Source of the DNA: Nitrospira sp.
GTDB taxonomy: Bacteria; Nitrospirota; Nitrospiria; Nitrospirales; UBA8639
Length of the DNA stretch: 64,000 nt
Assembly (NCBI GenBank): GCA_024760505.1
Contig: CP058931.1
Location: 1,064,001 to 1,128,000 of the forward strand
Direction of reading: 5' to 3'
Each line of letters opens with the position of its first letter. Within the stretch, counting starts at the first letter, position 1. Below, piece by piece: positions 7,587 through 15,963 of the stretch. A model generated the notes under the pieces. That model ran no database searches and was not told the DNA's origin. It was given only the letters and a program-made list of their open reading frames with translations. A program made the position numbers and the translations under genes.

Positions 7587-9449
7587 CTAGCTGGCCTTTT
7601 TATGTTTTTCCACGGCAACAAGGAGAAGCGACATGGCGGCAGGAGTCATTCCAGAAATTCGTGAAGCCTGCCCGATGGATGAAGGACGCACTTTCTTGAG
7701 TTTTTCAATAACTTCATGTGAAAACCCTTTGATATCGTCATAGTTAAAGTTTTCTGGAACATGACGATGCTCAAGCTTTTTAAATTGTCCAATTAGTTGT
7801 TCCTGTCGCTTAATATACCCCTCATACTTGATGGTAATTTCAATGGCCTCGACCACGTCAGGATTATCCTCTTTTGTTCCATTTAAAAACTGAGCCAAAT
7901 GATGATAGGAAACTTCGGGCCTTCGAAGAAGTTGCGCGAGCGACGAATTGGGGGCAAAGCTTTCCATTGGAATCATGTCCTCAAGGACCAAACCTGATGA
8001 TCTTGGAGAAGTGGAATGAAGTCTCTGTATTTCCCGCTCGATCTTTCCCCTTTTTTCCTGAAAGGTATTAAATGTTCTCTCAGGCACAAGCCCGATACGA
8101 TATCCGTGCTCCGTTAGACGGAAGTCAGCATTATCCTCTCTAAGAAGCAAACGATACTCAGCTCTTGAGGTAAACATTCTATAGGGTTCACGTGCATCTT
8201 TTGTGATTAAATCATCAATTAATACACCAATATATGCCTGTGACCTATCTAAAATAAGCGGACTCTCATTCTTCACCTGAAGAGCAGCGTTAATCCCTGC
8301 CATAATTCCCTGTGCGGCAGCTTCCTCATAGCCGGATGTCCCATTTATTTGACCGGCATGAAAGAGTCCTTTGACGAGTTTCGTTTCCAATGTTTCATGA
8401 AGTTGTCGTGGCGGAAAGTAATCATATTCAATCGCATAGCCTGGTCTTAGAAAAACCGCCTGTTCAAGACCCGGTATCGTTCGAACAAAGGCCTGTTGTA
8501 CGTCCACCGGCAAGCTGGTAGAAATCCCATTCGGGTAGAATGAGCGTGACTCAAGGGTTTCAGGTTCCATGAAAATCTGATGTCTGTTTTTGTCAGAAAA
8601 CCGGACCACTTTATCTTCAATCGAGGGGCAATAGCGCGGCCCCGTTGACTCAATGATTCCACAGTACATCGGAGATCTATCAAGATTTTCCCTTATAATT
8701 CGGTGAGTTTCATCATTCGTATAGGTAATATGGCAATGAATTTGTGGGTTGGGAATGTGAGTGGTTCGAATAGAAAATGGTCGAGGGACCGAATCCCCAG
8801 GCTGCGGAATCATGACGCTGAAATCAATTGAATCTCTATCTATCCTTGGAGGGGTTCCTGTTTTTAATCGTCCAATTTCAAATCCAAAGTCTCTCATGCA
8901 ATCCGATAGATTCTCCGCAGATGGCTCACCGGCCCGACCGCCCGGAAGATGATTCAATCCAATATGCATAAGACCTTTCAGAAAGGTCCCCGAGGTCAGG
9001 ACAACCGCTTTCGTGAAAATAGTGTCGCCGCTATTGGTCATGACACCATTGACCGCCCCTCCCTGCGTCAGGATCCGATCAACTGTGCCTTGAATAATTG
9101 ATAAATTATCCTGTCGGCTTACCGTCTCCTGCATTCGATGGGCGTAAAGCTGTTTGTCACATTGGACTCGCGTGGCACGCACGGCCGGTCCTTTCCGCAT
9201 ATTGAGCACACGAAATTGAATACCGGATTGGTCGGTGTTCCACCCTATTTCTCCACCAAGAGCATCGATTTCCTTGACGAGATGGCCCTTCCCAATCCCT
9301 CCCACAGCGGGATTACATGGCATCGTGGCGATTTTTTGGGAATCAATGGTCAGCATCACCACCCTACATCCCATCCTGGCGGCCGCGAGAGCAGCCTCAC
9401 ACCCGGCATGACCTCCTCCAACGACAACAATGTCACATTCCATACTCAT
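7587..9449 (-). CDS. mnmG: tRNA uridine-5-carboxymethylaminomethyl modification enzyme MnmG (GidA)
   Basis: MnmG, with MnmE, makes the cmnm5 modification of wobble U34 using FAD, NADH and methylene-tetrahydrofolate. The 620 residues show the FAD-binding VVVGGGHAGCEAALAAARMG near 8-27, MPCNPAVGGIGKGH near 43-56, the LKTGTPPRID motif and SGYEEAAAQGI. Length and motifs are standard. It lies 45 bases downstream of mnmE on the same strand, so the MnmEG partners are co-transcribed. Confidence 0.97.
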   Translation of the reverse strand: MSMECDIVVVGGGHAGCEAALAAARMGCRVVMLTIDSQKIATMPCNPAVGGIGKGHLVKEIDALGGEIGWNTDQSGIQFRVLNMRKGPAVRATRVQCDKQLYAHRMQETVSRQDNLSIIQGTVDRILTQGGAVNGVMTNSGDTIFTKAVVLTSGTFLKGLMHIGLNHLPGGRAGEPSAENLSDCMRDFGFEIGRLKTGTPPRIDRDSIDFSVMIPQPGDSVPRPFSIRTTHIPNPQIHCHITYTNDETHRIIRENLDRSPMYCGIIESTGPRYCPSIEDKVVRFSDKNRHQIFMEPETLESRSFYPNGISTSLPVDVQQAFVRTIPGLEQAVFLRPGYAIEYDYFPPRQLHETLETKLVKGLFHAGQINGTSGYEEAAAQGIMAGINAALQVKNESPLILDRSQAYIGVLIDDLITKDAREPYRMFTSRAEYRLLLREDNADFRLTEHGYRIGLVPERTFNTFQEKRGKIEREIQRLHSTSPRSSGLVLEDMIPMESFAPNSSLAQLLRRPEVSYHHLAQFLNGTKEDNPDVVEAIEITIKYEGYIKRQEQLIGQFKKLEHRHVPENFNYDDIKGFSHEVIEKLKKVRPSSIGQASRISGMTPAAMSLLLVAVEKHKKAS

Positions 9450-9494
9450 TGGTTGTATTCTGTATTTTTATGAATAATTTTCTAGGGATGACTT

Positions 9495-10949
9495 TTACTT
9501 CCCAATGCAAAACTCTCGAAAAATTTGATCTAAAATATCCTCGTTCGTGATTGCTCCGACAATTTCTCCGAGAGAATTCAGTGCCATTCGTAATTCTAAT
9601 GCAACACATTCGGCTGAAAGCCCATCATCTATGGCCAATAATGCGTTTTTCAAGGCCTCTCCCGCATTGCGAAGTAACGTCTTATGTCTCAGCCGTGAAA
9701 CGAGCACCGAATCACCGGCCTCATATTGGCGACCAACAGCCAGGCTTTTGATGGCTTTTTTTAAATTATCAAGACCGTCACCGCTTAATGCAGAGACTTC
9801 GACATACCTCTTCTCTCCCACAGAACTATTTTCAGAATTTATTTTAGGTTGGCTGACAATATCCTGCAGTTCTTTCTGAGAAAATTTGGCCGGCAAATCG
9901 ATTTTATTGAGCACCATTACACAAGGTTTTTCATGATATTTTTCGATAAAAAATAAGTCTTTTTCATTAAGTGTTGAACTACGATCAAATGCCATAATCA
10001 ACACGTCAGCTTCTTCAATAGCCTGAGTGGCGCGATTCATTCCTTCATTTTCTAATTCATCCGTCGTTTCTCGTAATCCGGCAGTATCAAATAGCCGTAT
10101 CATGACTCCTTCCACCATGATAGCCTCTTCGAGAACATCACGTGTGGTCCCAGGAATATGAGATACAATAGCTCGATTGGTTCCCAGTATGCCATTTAAC
10201 AAACTGGACTTTCCTACATTGGGTCGCCCAATAATTACGGTGCGAATGCCTTCTCGAATCATTCGTCCTTCCTCGGCGGACTCCAACAATTGCAAAATTT
10301 CTCGTAAGACCTCCTGTGTATTATGCTTGAGCTCGCTCTGGTCAATAAACTGGATATCCTCATCCACAAAATCCATTCCGGCTTCCAAGTGGGCAACAAG
10401 TTTCACGAGACGGTCCCGTTGATGTTGGATAACCAAAGATAGCCGCCCCTGTAGGTGCTCCTGGGCCATCCTTAAACTCTGAAGAGAATTGGCGCGTATG
10501 GTATCTAAGACCCCTTCCGCCTGGGTTAAATCCATCCGCCCGTTCAAAAAACTCCGCTTCGTAAATTCCCCAGGTTCAGCCAACCTGGCGCCAGCCTGTG
10601 TTAAGGCTTCGCAAATGGCGTTCACTATAACCGGTCCTCCGTGGGCATGCACTTCAACCACATCTTCTCCTGTATAGGACCGTGGGGCTCGCATCGTCAC
10701 AACCAGGACCTCATCCAATACAGAGGGAATCTCTCTTCCCCCAATTTCCCCAGTTTGACGAGGGTTCCAAACAAATTGGCCCAGGTACAATTGGTAGGGC
10801 TTGATCTGTTCAAGAGGTTTACCCGAACGTAATCGAAGAATACTTGAGGCAACAGGAAGGGCGTGAGTTCCACTGACACGAACGATCCCCACTCCCCCTT
10901 CGCCCATGGGGGTGGCCACGGCACAGATGGTGTCGTCTAAAGAGCCCAT
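9495..10949 (-). CDS. mnmE: tRNA modification GTPase MnmE
   Basis: MnmE is the GTPase partner of MnmG. The start is placed at the ATG of MGSLDDTICAVATP because this is where family members begin; the frame is open further upstream but would overlap yidC. The folate-binding N-terminal domain is followed by the GTPase motifs GRPNVGKSS, DTAGLRET and NKID in the middle of the protein. The C terminus is CIGK, giving the catalytic Cys of the CxGK motif. It is 484 residues long, which is usual. Confidence 0.95.
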   Translation of the reverse strand: MGSLDDTICAVATPMGEGGVGIVRVSGTHALPVASSILRLRSGKPLEQIKPYQLYLGQFVWNPRQTGEIGGREIPSVLDEVLVVTMRAPRSYTGEDVVEVHAHGGPVIVNAICEALTQAGARLAEPGEFTKRSFLNGRMDLTQAEGVLDTIRANSLQSLRMAQEHLQGRLSLVIQHQRDRLVKLVAHLEAGMDFVDEDIQFIDQSELKHNTQEVLREILQLLESAEEGRMIREGIRTVIIGRPNVGKSSLLNGILGTNRAIVSHIPGTTRDVLEEAIMVEGVMIRLFDTAGLRETTDELENEGMNRATQAIEEADVLIMAFDRSSTLNEKDLFFIEKYHEKPCVMVLNKIDLPAKFSQKELQDIVSQPKINSENSSVGEKRYVEVSALSGDGLDNLKKAIKSLAVGRQYEAGDSVLVSRLRHKTLLRNAGEALKNALLAIDDGLSAECVALELRMALNSLGEIVGAITNEDILDQIFREFCIGK

Positions 10950-10968
10950 AGCTTTGACAGAGGCAGGA

Positions 10969-12711
10969 TTAGGATTTAGAGGAAGAGCCAGAGGGAGATG
11001 ACGAACGTTTCTTTTTCCCGGATTCCAAAGCAGGTTCGCTCCCCTTGGGAGATTGATCCGTAGACCCACCTCTCGGTTTTTTCAAAATATACCTGTCGGT
11101 CACAAACTGCTGAGTCACGGTCAGCACATTATTGGTTACCCAATATAACACCAAACCTGCGGGAAAGGTTACAAACAAAAAGGTCAACCCTACAGGAAGA
11201 ATCATCATCATTTTCGCCTGGGTGGGGTCCATCGTGGTGGGCATGATTTTTTGTTGGACGACCATAGAAATCCCCATCAGCACAGGCAGCACATAATACG
11301 GATCTTGGGCAGAAAGGTCCGTAACCCACAGCATAAACGGGGCCTGGCGGAGATCGATCGTCATATACAAAATATTAAAAAGGGCAACAAACACCGGCAT
11401 CTGCAATACCATGGGGAGACATCCACCGACTGGATTCACTTTATGCTCTTTATAGAGCTTCATCAGCTCCTGGTTGAGTTTTTCCTTGTTATCTTTAAAT
11501 TTCTCCTGAAGGGCCAGAACCTTGGGTTGGATGGTTTGCATCCCTTGCATTGACTTATAACTTTTGTATTGCAAGGGAACAAATAACAACTTAATCCCTA
11601 ATGTCAGTAAAATAATGGCCACACCATAATTATGGGTATAGTCATAGATGAACCGTAAAACGGAAAACAGCGGCTTCGCCACGGCTTTCACAATGCTCCA
11701 ACTGCCATAAATAAACCATCCAAAATCAATGGTATCTTCCAACCCGATATCGAAAGACTTAAGGACATCGTATTTTTTGGGACCAGCGTACAATTTTGTC
11801 TTATGGACTTGTTCCCCGGATCCCCCCGGAAGAGACATGCCAGCAGAGACAACCATTTCGGTTTCAAGCTTAGAATACAGGCCGTTCGCATTATCCGGGA
11901 TAAATACACTCATAAAATATTTATCCTGAAGGGCCAACCACCTGACAGGACCATCGCGTCGCAGGATTGGAGCATCCGCATCGGGAGACAATTTTTCCAA
12001 TTCATCCCCGACCATCCAGGCAGATCCCAGTAGTCCAATGAATCCCTGACCCCATTCCACCACACCAAAATTGGTGCCCAAAAGTACATCAATGTCACCC
12101 GAAATCCCACGGGTACGAATAATGATATCCACCACATAGGAATCGTAATGAAACGTGAGTTCCTTTTGGATCCACAAGTCGGATTCAGAAGACGAATGGG
12201 TTAAAAACACTTTACCGGTGGGATGCGATTCATCTAATTCGTTAAAATTCTTTTGGACCTGAAAGTTCCCTTGACGAAGACGCTGGGTCTCCGCTTCATT
12301 GCCTTTGATCTGCACCGTGAGTGGCCCGGGAAACTGTCCATTTGGATATACCAATTGGACGGGAACATTTTCCTCTGCCTGAGTGAGATATTTTTTTAAC
12401 TCCCAGGAGGTTATGACTCCTCCCTGGCCGGAAATACCAGCTCGAAAAAGCGGGGTCTCAACTACCACAACCTCTTCAGTGAGCAATGGCTCAACAGAAG
12501 GAATAGAGGAGGATATGGAAGGGGGTTCAGATAAAGAAGAAGAGGGGGTGGTCTCAGCATCCGCCCCTTTCTTCGGCAAACTGGTTGCAAGCTCTTGATC
12601 GATGATCGGACTGGTAGAGAATGGAGAATATCCCAACTCCTTCAGGAGCAGGTCATACCCAAAGATAATCCCTAGGGAAAGAACAAGGAAAAGGACGACG
12701 CGCTTTTCCAT
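10969..12711 (-). CDS. yidC: membrane protein insertase YidC
   Basis: YidC inserts and folds inner-membrane proteins with or without SecYEG. The 580 residues have an N-terminal membrane segment (about 5-22), a long periplasmic domain that marks the Gram-negative form (with a poly-Ser/Pro linker near 60-70), and the conserved core from about 365 on. That core includes YKSMQGMQTIQPKVLALQEK and GCLPMVLQMPVF. The C-terminal tail is very basic and Ser-rich, as expected for ribosome contact. It is part of the rpmH-rnpA-yidD-yidC-mnmE order. Confidence 0.97.
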   Translation of the reverse strand: MEKRVVLFLVLSLGIIFGYDLLLKELGYSPFSTSPIIDQELATSLPKKGADAETTPSSSLSEPPSISSSIPSVEPLLTEEVVVVETPLFRAGISGQGGVITSWELKKYLTQAEENVPVQLVYPNGQFPGPLTVQIKGNEAETQRLRQGNFQVQKNFNELDESHPTGKVFLTHSSSESDLWIQKELTFHYDSYVVDIIIRTRGISGDIDVLLGTNFGVVEWGQGFIGLLGSAWMVGDELEKLSPDADAPILRRDGPVRWLALQDKYFMSVFIPDNANGLYSKLETEMVVSAGMSLPGGSGEQVHKTKLYAGPKKYDVLKSFDIGLEDTIDFGWFIYGSWSIVKAVAKPLFSVLRFIYDYTHNYGVAIILLTLGIKLLFVPLQYKSYKSMQGMQTIQPKVLALQEKFKDNKEKLNQELMKLYKEHKVNPVGGCLPMVLQMPVFVALFNILYMTIDLRQAPFMLWVTDLSAQDPYYVLPVLMGISMVVQQKIMPTTMDPTQAKMMMILPVGLTFLFVTFPAGLVLYWVTNNVLTVTQQFVTDRYILKKPRGGSTDQSPKGSEPALESGKKKRSSSPSGSSSKS

Positions 12712-12781
12712 TTTTCTAACTCGTGAGTCTCATTAAAGCTGGTGGTAATTAACAATCAAACGGAGGCAAAAGATTCAGTGT

Positions 12782-12994
12782 TCAGGGAACCGGATCCAGC
12801 CCCCCAGGATGGAATGGATGACACTTAAGAATTCGACTAGCCATTAAGACCACACCCTTCATCGCGCCATGTTTATGGATAGCCTCAAAGCCATAATGGG
12901 AACATGTCGGTTCAAAACGGCAACAGGTTCCCATGAACGGGGAAACCCCATATTGGTAGACTGCAATAATTTTTTTCAAAACCGAAGCGATCAT
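12782..12994 (-). CDS. yidD: membrane protein insertion efficiency factor YidD
   Basis: YidD is a small membrane-associated factor that helps YidC-dependent insertion. The 70 residues show the family pattern: an N-terminal amphipathic stretch (IIAVYQYGVSPF), the CCRFEPTCSHYGFEAI cysteine motif and the C-terminal CHPFHPGGLDPVP. It lies 6 bases downstream of rnpA and upstream of yidC, the standard order. Confidence 0.94.
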   Translation of the reverse strand: MIASVLKKIIAVYQYGVSPFMGTCCRFEPTCSHYGFEAIHKHGAMKGVVLMASRILKCHPFHPGGLDPVP

Positions 12995-13000
12995 TTTTTA

Positions 13001-13347
13001 TTAAAGAAGCCCGACTTTGGCTAATGTGCCCTTCCAGGTTTCCCCAATCTTCTGATACTTCACACCCAAAACCATGGTTTTTGGGTACACGATGCAATGA
13101 AAACCACCGGCCATTCCAGATTGCGATTCCCTGACGAGTTCACGAAAAATCCGTTTCAGCCGATTTCTCGTGACGGCTTTGCCCACTCGTCGACCAACGA
13201 CGATGCCTACCCGAGACGGATCATGATTGGGTACACGACTAACAAGGAGGGTAAAAAATGGGTTCCGCACGACAGACCCATTGGCCTTCACTCCATCGTA
13301 TTCATATTTTTTCTTTAAAAAAAACGGGAAGCCCTCCCCTTACTCAT
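13001..13347 (-). CDS. rnpA: RNase P protein component, reading frame broken at a T8 run
   Basis: RnpA binds the RNase P RNA and helps it cleave tRNA 5' leaders. The main frame (13001-13291, GTG start, 96 residues) has the RNR core RVGKAVTRNRLKRIFREL but lacks the usual N-terminal helix and leader-contact region. An ATG at 13347, overlapping the rpmH stop, opens MSKGRASRFF and then meets TAA directly after a run of eight T (13316-13323). A -1 shift on that run would give about 115 residues, a normal length whose joined start matches the family. Either slippage makes the full protein, or the T run carries an indel or sequencing error. Start and frame are therefore uncertain. Confidence 0.75.
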
Positions 13348-13480
13348 CAGAAACCGTCAAGCGGTACCTGCCCTTCTTTCGTCGACGGGCAAGGACCTTT
13401 CTCCCATTCTTAGTGCTCATGCGCTTTCTAAAGCCATGATCTCGTTTTCTCTTTAAATTAGAGGGCTGTCGATAGGTCAT
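13340..13480 (-). CDS. rpmH: 50S ribosomal protein bL34
   Basis: bL34 is a 46-residue basic protein of the large subunit. It contains the family core QPSNLKRKRDHGFRKRM and TKNGRKVLARRRKKGR. Its stop (GAT GAG TAA) overlaps the ATG of the frameshifted rnpA start, which would couple the two. The nearest Shine-Dalgarno (AAGGAG near 13497-13502) is 15 or more bases from the rpmH ATG; it is ideally spaced for a four-codon frame that ends in an ATGA overlap with rpmH. Confidence 0.95.
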   Translation of the reverse strand: MTYRQPSNLKRKRDHGFRKRMSTKNGRKVLARRRKKGRYRLTVSDE

Positions 13481-13526
13481 TGACACGGCATTGTTCTCCT
13501 TTTAGCCAATTTCTTATGAACACGCC

Positions 13527-13555
13527 ATTTTATGGGGGGAAAGAGCAAGAGTCAA
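13527..13555 (-). promoter_or_regulatory. promoter of the rpmH-rnpA-yidD-yidC-mnmE cluster
   Basis: On the minus strand, TTGACT (13555-13550), a spacer of exactly 17 bases and TAAAAT (13532-13527) form a near-consensus sigma-70 promoter. The expected start is near 13520, leaving a leader of about 40 bases before rpmH. It is divergent from the hisS promoter 45 bases away. Confidence 0.7.
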
Positions 13556-13600
13556 ACGAATTTTCTCCCTCCTAAACTGACACACAAACACATTGATTCG

Positions 13601-13629
13601 TTGACTGGATTCTGGCGGAAAGATATAGT
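13601..13629 (+). promoter_or_regulatory. promoter of hisS
   Basis: TTGACT (13601-13606), a spacer of exactly 17 bases and TATAGT (13624-13629) form a near-consensus sigma-70 promoter. The start should be near 13636, about 41 bases before the hisS GTG. It is divergent from the rpmH promoter. Confidence 0.72.
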
Positions 13630-13676
13630 CGGATTCTCTTTTCCCCAATTTTTTCTTCAACAGAATAAGGCTTACC

Positions 13677-14927
13677 GTGCTACGCTCCATTAAGGGTCTT
13701 AAGGACATTTTGCCTCAACAAACTCCGCAATGGCGCTATATGGAAACATTGGCCCATACCCTTGCTGCCCAATCCGGATTTTCTGAAATACGTATTCCGA
13801 TATTCGAGTCCACTGAACTCTATGCCAGGAGTATTGGAGGAGAAACCGATATTGTAGAGAAAGAGATGTATACCTTTCCTGATCGAGATGGAAGTTCTCT
13901 GACGTTACGTCCTGAGGGTACGGCAGGGGTGGTTCGAGCTGTGTTGGAGCACCATCTTTTGGAATCACCCTCTACACGAAAACTATATTACCTTGGCCCG
14001 ATGTTCCGTCATGAACGACCGCAAGCAGGTCGATACCGGCAATTTCACCAATTTGGAGTTGAAGCGTTCGGGACCGAAGATCCCTTCATGGATGTCGAAG
14101 TGATTGCTCTTTTATGGAGGTTTTTTTGTTCGCTGGGACTTAAAGATCTCACTTTGCAAATGAATTCAATTGGCAATACTCAAGATCGTGAAAACTATAT
14201 TCGGGAACTCAAACAGTTCATTTCTTCTAGATTAGAAATGATTTGCGGGAACTGCCAGCGCCGATATACGACTAATCCCTTACGTATACTAGATTGTAAG
14301 GTCCCGATTTGTCAGGAAGCGACAAAGGACGCCCCAACACTTTTCGACCACCTCTCCCCCGAATCGGCCGTTCATTTTCAAAGCGTCCTCGATGGACTCA
14401 CGTCCATAGGCATCCCGTATTCCTTGAACTACCGTTTGGTGAGAGGTCTGGATTATTACTCCCGCACGACCTTCGAAATCACTTCTCCACACTTAGGGGC
14501 TCAGAGCACCATTGGGGCTGGAGGCCGCTATGACGGATTGGTCGCCTTACTCCAAGGCCCGTCCACCCCTGCTATCGGATTTGCTGTTGGACTGGAAAGA
14601 GTGGCTCTCCTTCTTCCTGAACAAATAGCCACCCCCAAAATTCCTTTATTTTTTGTAGCCGGATTTGGAAAGGAAGCCAAACCTCTAGCTTTTAATCTTC
14701 TCAACGAACTGAGAGAGCTAGGGATACGGGCAGACACAGACTATAAAAGTGTCAATTTAAAATCTCTCCTTCGATCCGCGGATAAACTTGGAGCCGGTTA
14801 TGCCATTATTCTCGGGGACGATGAAGCCCGCTCAGAAACGGCCATCATCCGGAACATGACGACCAAAGCCCAGGAATCCGTAAAGCTAAAAGAAATTTCT
14901 CAAAAAATTCAATCCTTAGCCTCATAA
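13677..14927 (+). CDS. hisS: histidine--tRNA ligase
   Basis: HisRS charges tRNA-His with histidine. The 416 residues start with GTG and begin with the family opening (LRSIKGLKDILP). Visible motifs are class II motif 2 (GPMFRHERPQAGRYRQFHQF near 103-122), the histidine-specific LVRGLDYYSRTTFEI and motif 3 GFAVGLERVALLL. The C-terminal anticodon-binding domain is complete. It sits between rpmH and the oriC region, an uncommon place for this gene. Confidence 0.97.
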   Translation: MLRSIKGLKDILPQQTPQWRYMETLAHTLAAQSGFSEIRIPIFESTELYARSIGGETDIVEKEMYTFPDRDGSSLTLRPEGTAGVVRAVLEHHLLESPSTRKLYYLGPMFRHERPQAGRYRQFHQFGVEAFGTEDPFMDVEVIALLWRFFCSLGLKDLTLQMNSIGNTQDRENYIRELKQFISSRLEMICGNCQRRYTTNPLRILDCKVPICQEATKDAPTLFDHLSPESAVHFQSVLDGLTSIGIPYSLNYRLVRGLDYYSRTTFEITSPHLGAQSTIGAGGRYDGLVALLQGPSTPAIGFAVGLERVALLLPEQIATPKIPLFFVAGFGKEAKPLAFNLLNELRELGIRADTDYKSVNLKSLLRSADKLGAGYAIILGDDEARSETAIIRNMTTKAQESVKLKEISQKIQSLAS

Positions 14928-14957
14928 AAAGTGGGACAATATATCTTCGGTTTTTTC

Positions 14958-14986
14958 TTGACATTTTTCCTACCTGATGTTAGGGT
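14958..14986 (+). promoter_or_regulatory. possible promoter for the DsrE-like pair
   Basis: A perfect -35 TTGACA (14958-14963) is followed after 17 bases by TAGGGT (14981-14986), which is only half of the -10 consensus. The DNA between here and 15098 is very AT-rich, so initiation nearby is plausible. Confidence 0.35.
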
Positions 14987-15098
14987 TTTTTTCTTATTTT
15001 TCAATAGGAAACGATATTTTTTTATTCAAAAATTATCCTCCATAAATTTCATTAACAAATCCGACATTTTACGTAATAATCCAAGGTATCAATAAGGG

Positions 15099-15443
15099 AT
15101 GCCAAAAAATCTGGTTATCCTTATTCGAGAAGACCCCACCCGCACCCATCGGGCCTCCGAAGCTATGCGAATTGCGTTGGGATTATCTACGGGTCCCAAT
15201 CCGATAAAGATTATTCTTTTAGAAAATGCCAGGCAGTTAATTTCTGATGAGGCCGATGACCTTCCTGATGGCGAAATTCTGGAAAAATATCTCCCGGCTA
15301 TCAAAAATTTAGAATTGCCGATTGTGGTCCCTATTGGGAGCGGGAAGACCTTTGCCCTTGATCAGGAATTTACCATTCAAGAGTCGTCTCCCTCTCAAAT
15401 AGCTTCACTCGTTTCTCATGCTGATCGCGTTTTAACCTTTTAA
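15099..15443 (+). CDS. DsrE-like small protein
   Basis: This 114-residue soluble protein resembles the DsrE/DsrF/TusC-TusD fold. It has an N-terminal beta strand (NLVILIREDPTRT), a following helix (ASEAMRIALGLS), a second strand (IKIILLENARQLI) and an acidic stretch before a C-terminal strand/helix. Family members handle sulfur in relay complexes. The assignment rests on the pattern, not on catalytic cysteines, since the protein has none. It is followed after 11 bases by a TusB-like protein, and a TusBCD-like unit would suit the MnmA thiolation pathway in the same region. Confidence 0.55.
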   Translation: MPKNLVILIREDPTRTHRASEAMRIALGLSTGPNPIKIILLENARQLISDEADDLPDGEILEKYLPAIKNLELPIVVPIGSGKTFALDQEFTIQESSPSQIASLVSHADRVLTF

Positions 15444-15454
15444 CGGTGCCCCCA

Positions 15455-15718
15455 ATGAGAAACATTTTATATATCTGTACGAAAAACCAGTACGACTGGA
15501 ATACGTTCATTCCTGAAATGGATTCTGGTGTTTTGGAAATGGATCCATCCGTTTTGCTTCTTCAAAATGGACTGGATTTACCGCATGTTCCGACCTCCAA
15601 GGTTTTTGTTTTACGCAGTGAAGGAGAAAGAGAAGAAGATTCCAGATCATATGAGCCGATTTCTTATCAGGGGTTTTTGGAAAAAATATTTTTGGCGGAT
15701 TTGGCTTTGGTGATATAA
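15455..15718 (+). CDS. small protein, possibly TusB/DsrH-like
   Basis: The 87-residue protein begins MRNILYICTKNQYDW; an in-frame GTG three codons upstream (15446) could also start it. The opening strand, the phrase DPSVLLLQNGLDL and the closing FLADLALVI resemble the DsrH/TusB layout. One Cys is present near residue 8. It follows the DsrE-like gene closely and ends just before the oriC tract. Function is unproven. Confidence 0.5.
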   Translation: MRNILYICTKNQYDWNTFIPEMDSGVLEMDPSVLLLQNGLDLPHVPTSKVFVLRSEGEREEDSRSYEPISYQGFLEKIFLADLALVI

Positions 15719-15744
15719 CTATCCCTCTTCTTCTTTGTTATAAA

Positions 15745-15925
15745 AGAAGACAAAGAAATAGTAGGAGTAGTGATAGTAGGGATAGGGAATAGTGGGGATA
15801 ACAACTCTTAAAATTACAAACTCCTTTGAATGTGGGTAAAGAAAGTGATTTGGGAATTAAATTTATCGTAGGGGAAGTTGTGGATAGAGGGCATGAAGTT
15901 TATGGTAGAGGGTGTTGATAGGAAT
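15745..15925. other. probable chromosomal replication origin (oriC)
   Basis: Upstream of dnaA, a tract at 15758-15792 is made largely of TAG-type triplets (TAGTAGGAGTAG, GATAGTAGGGATAGGG), the pattern of DnaA-trio elements in basal unwinding systems. Four DnaA-box-like sites in one orientation follow: TGGGGATAA (15793-15801), TGTGGGTAA (15831-15839), TGTGGATAG (15879-15887) and TGTTGATAG (15913-15921). The first three match TGTGGATAA at 8 of 9 positions, the last at 7. AT-rich DNA lies between them. The position between divergent gene blocks agrees. Origin function is inferred. Confidence 0.75.
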
Positions 15926-15963
15926 TAGAGAGTGTCTAATAAGATAGGGCAGACTCATACTCG

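Noticed and set aside
13514..13708. 64-residue minus-strand frame between rpmH and hisS
   Set aside because: It covers both divergent promoters and the start of hisS, has no family pattern and no ribosome site.
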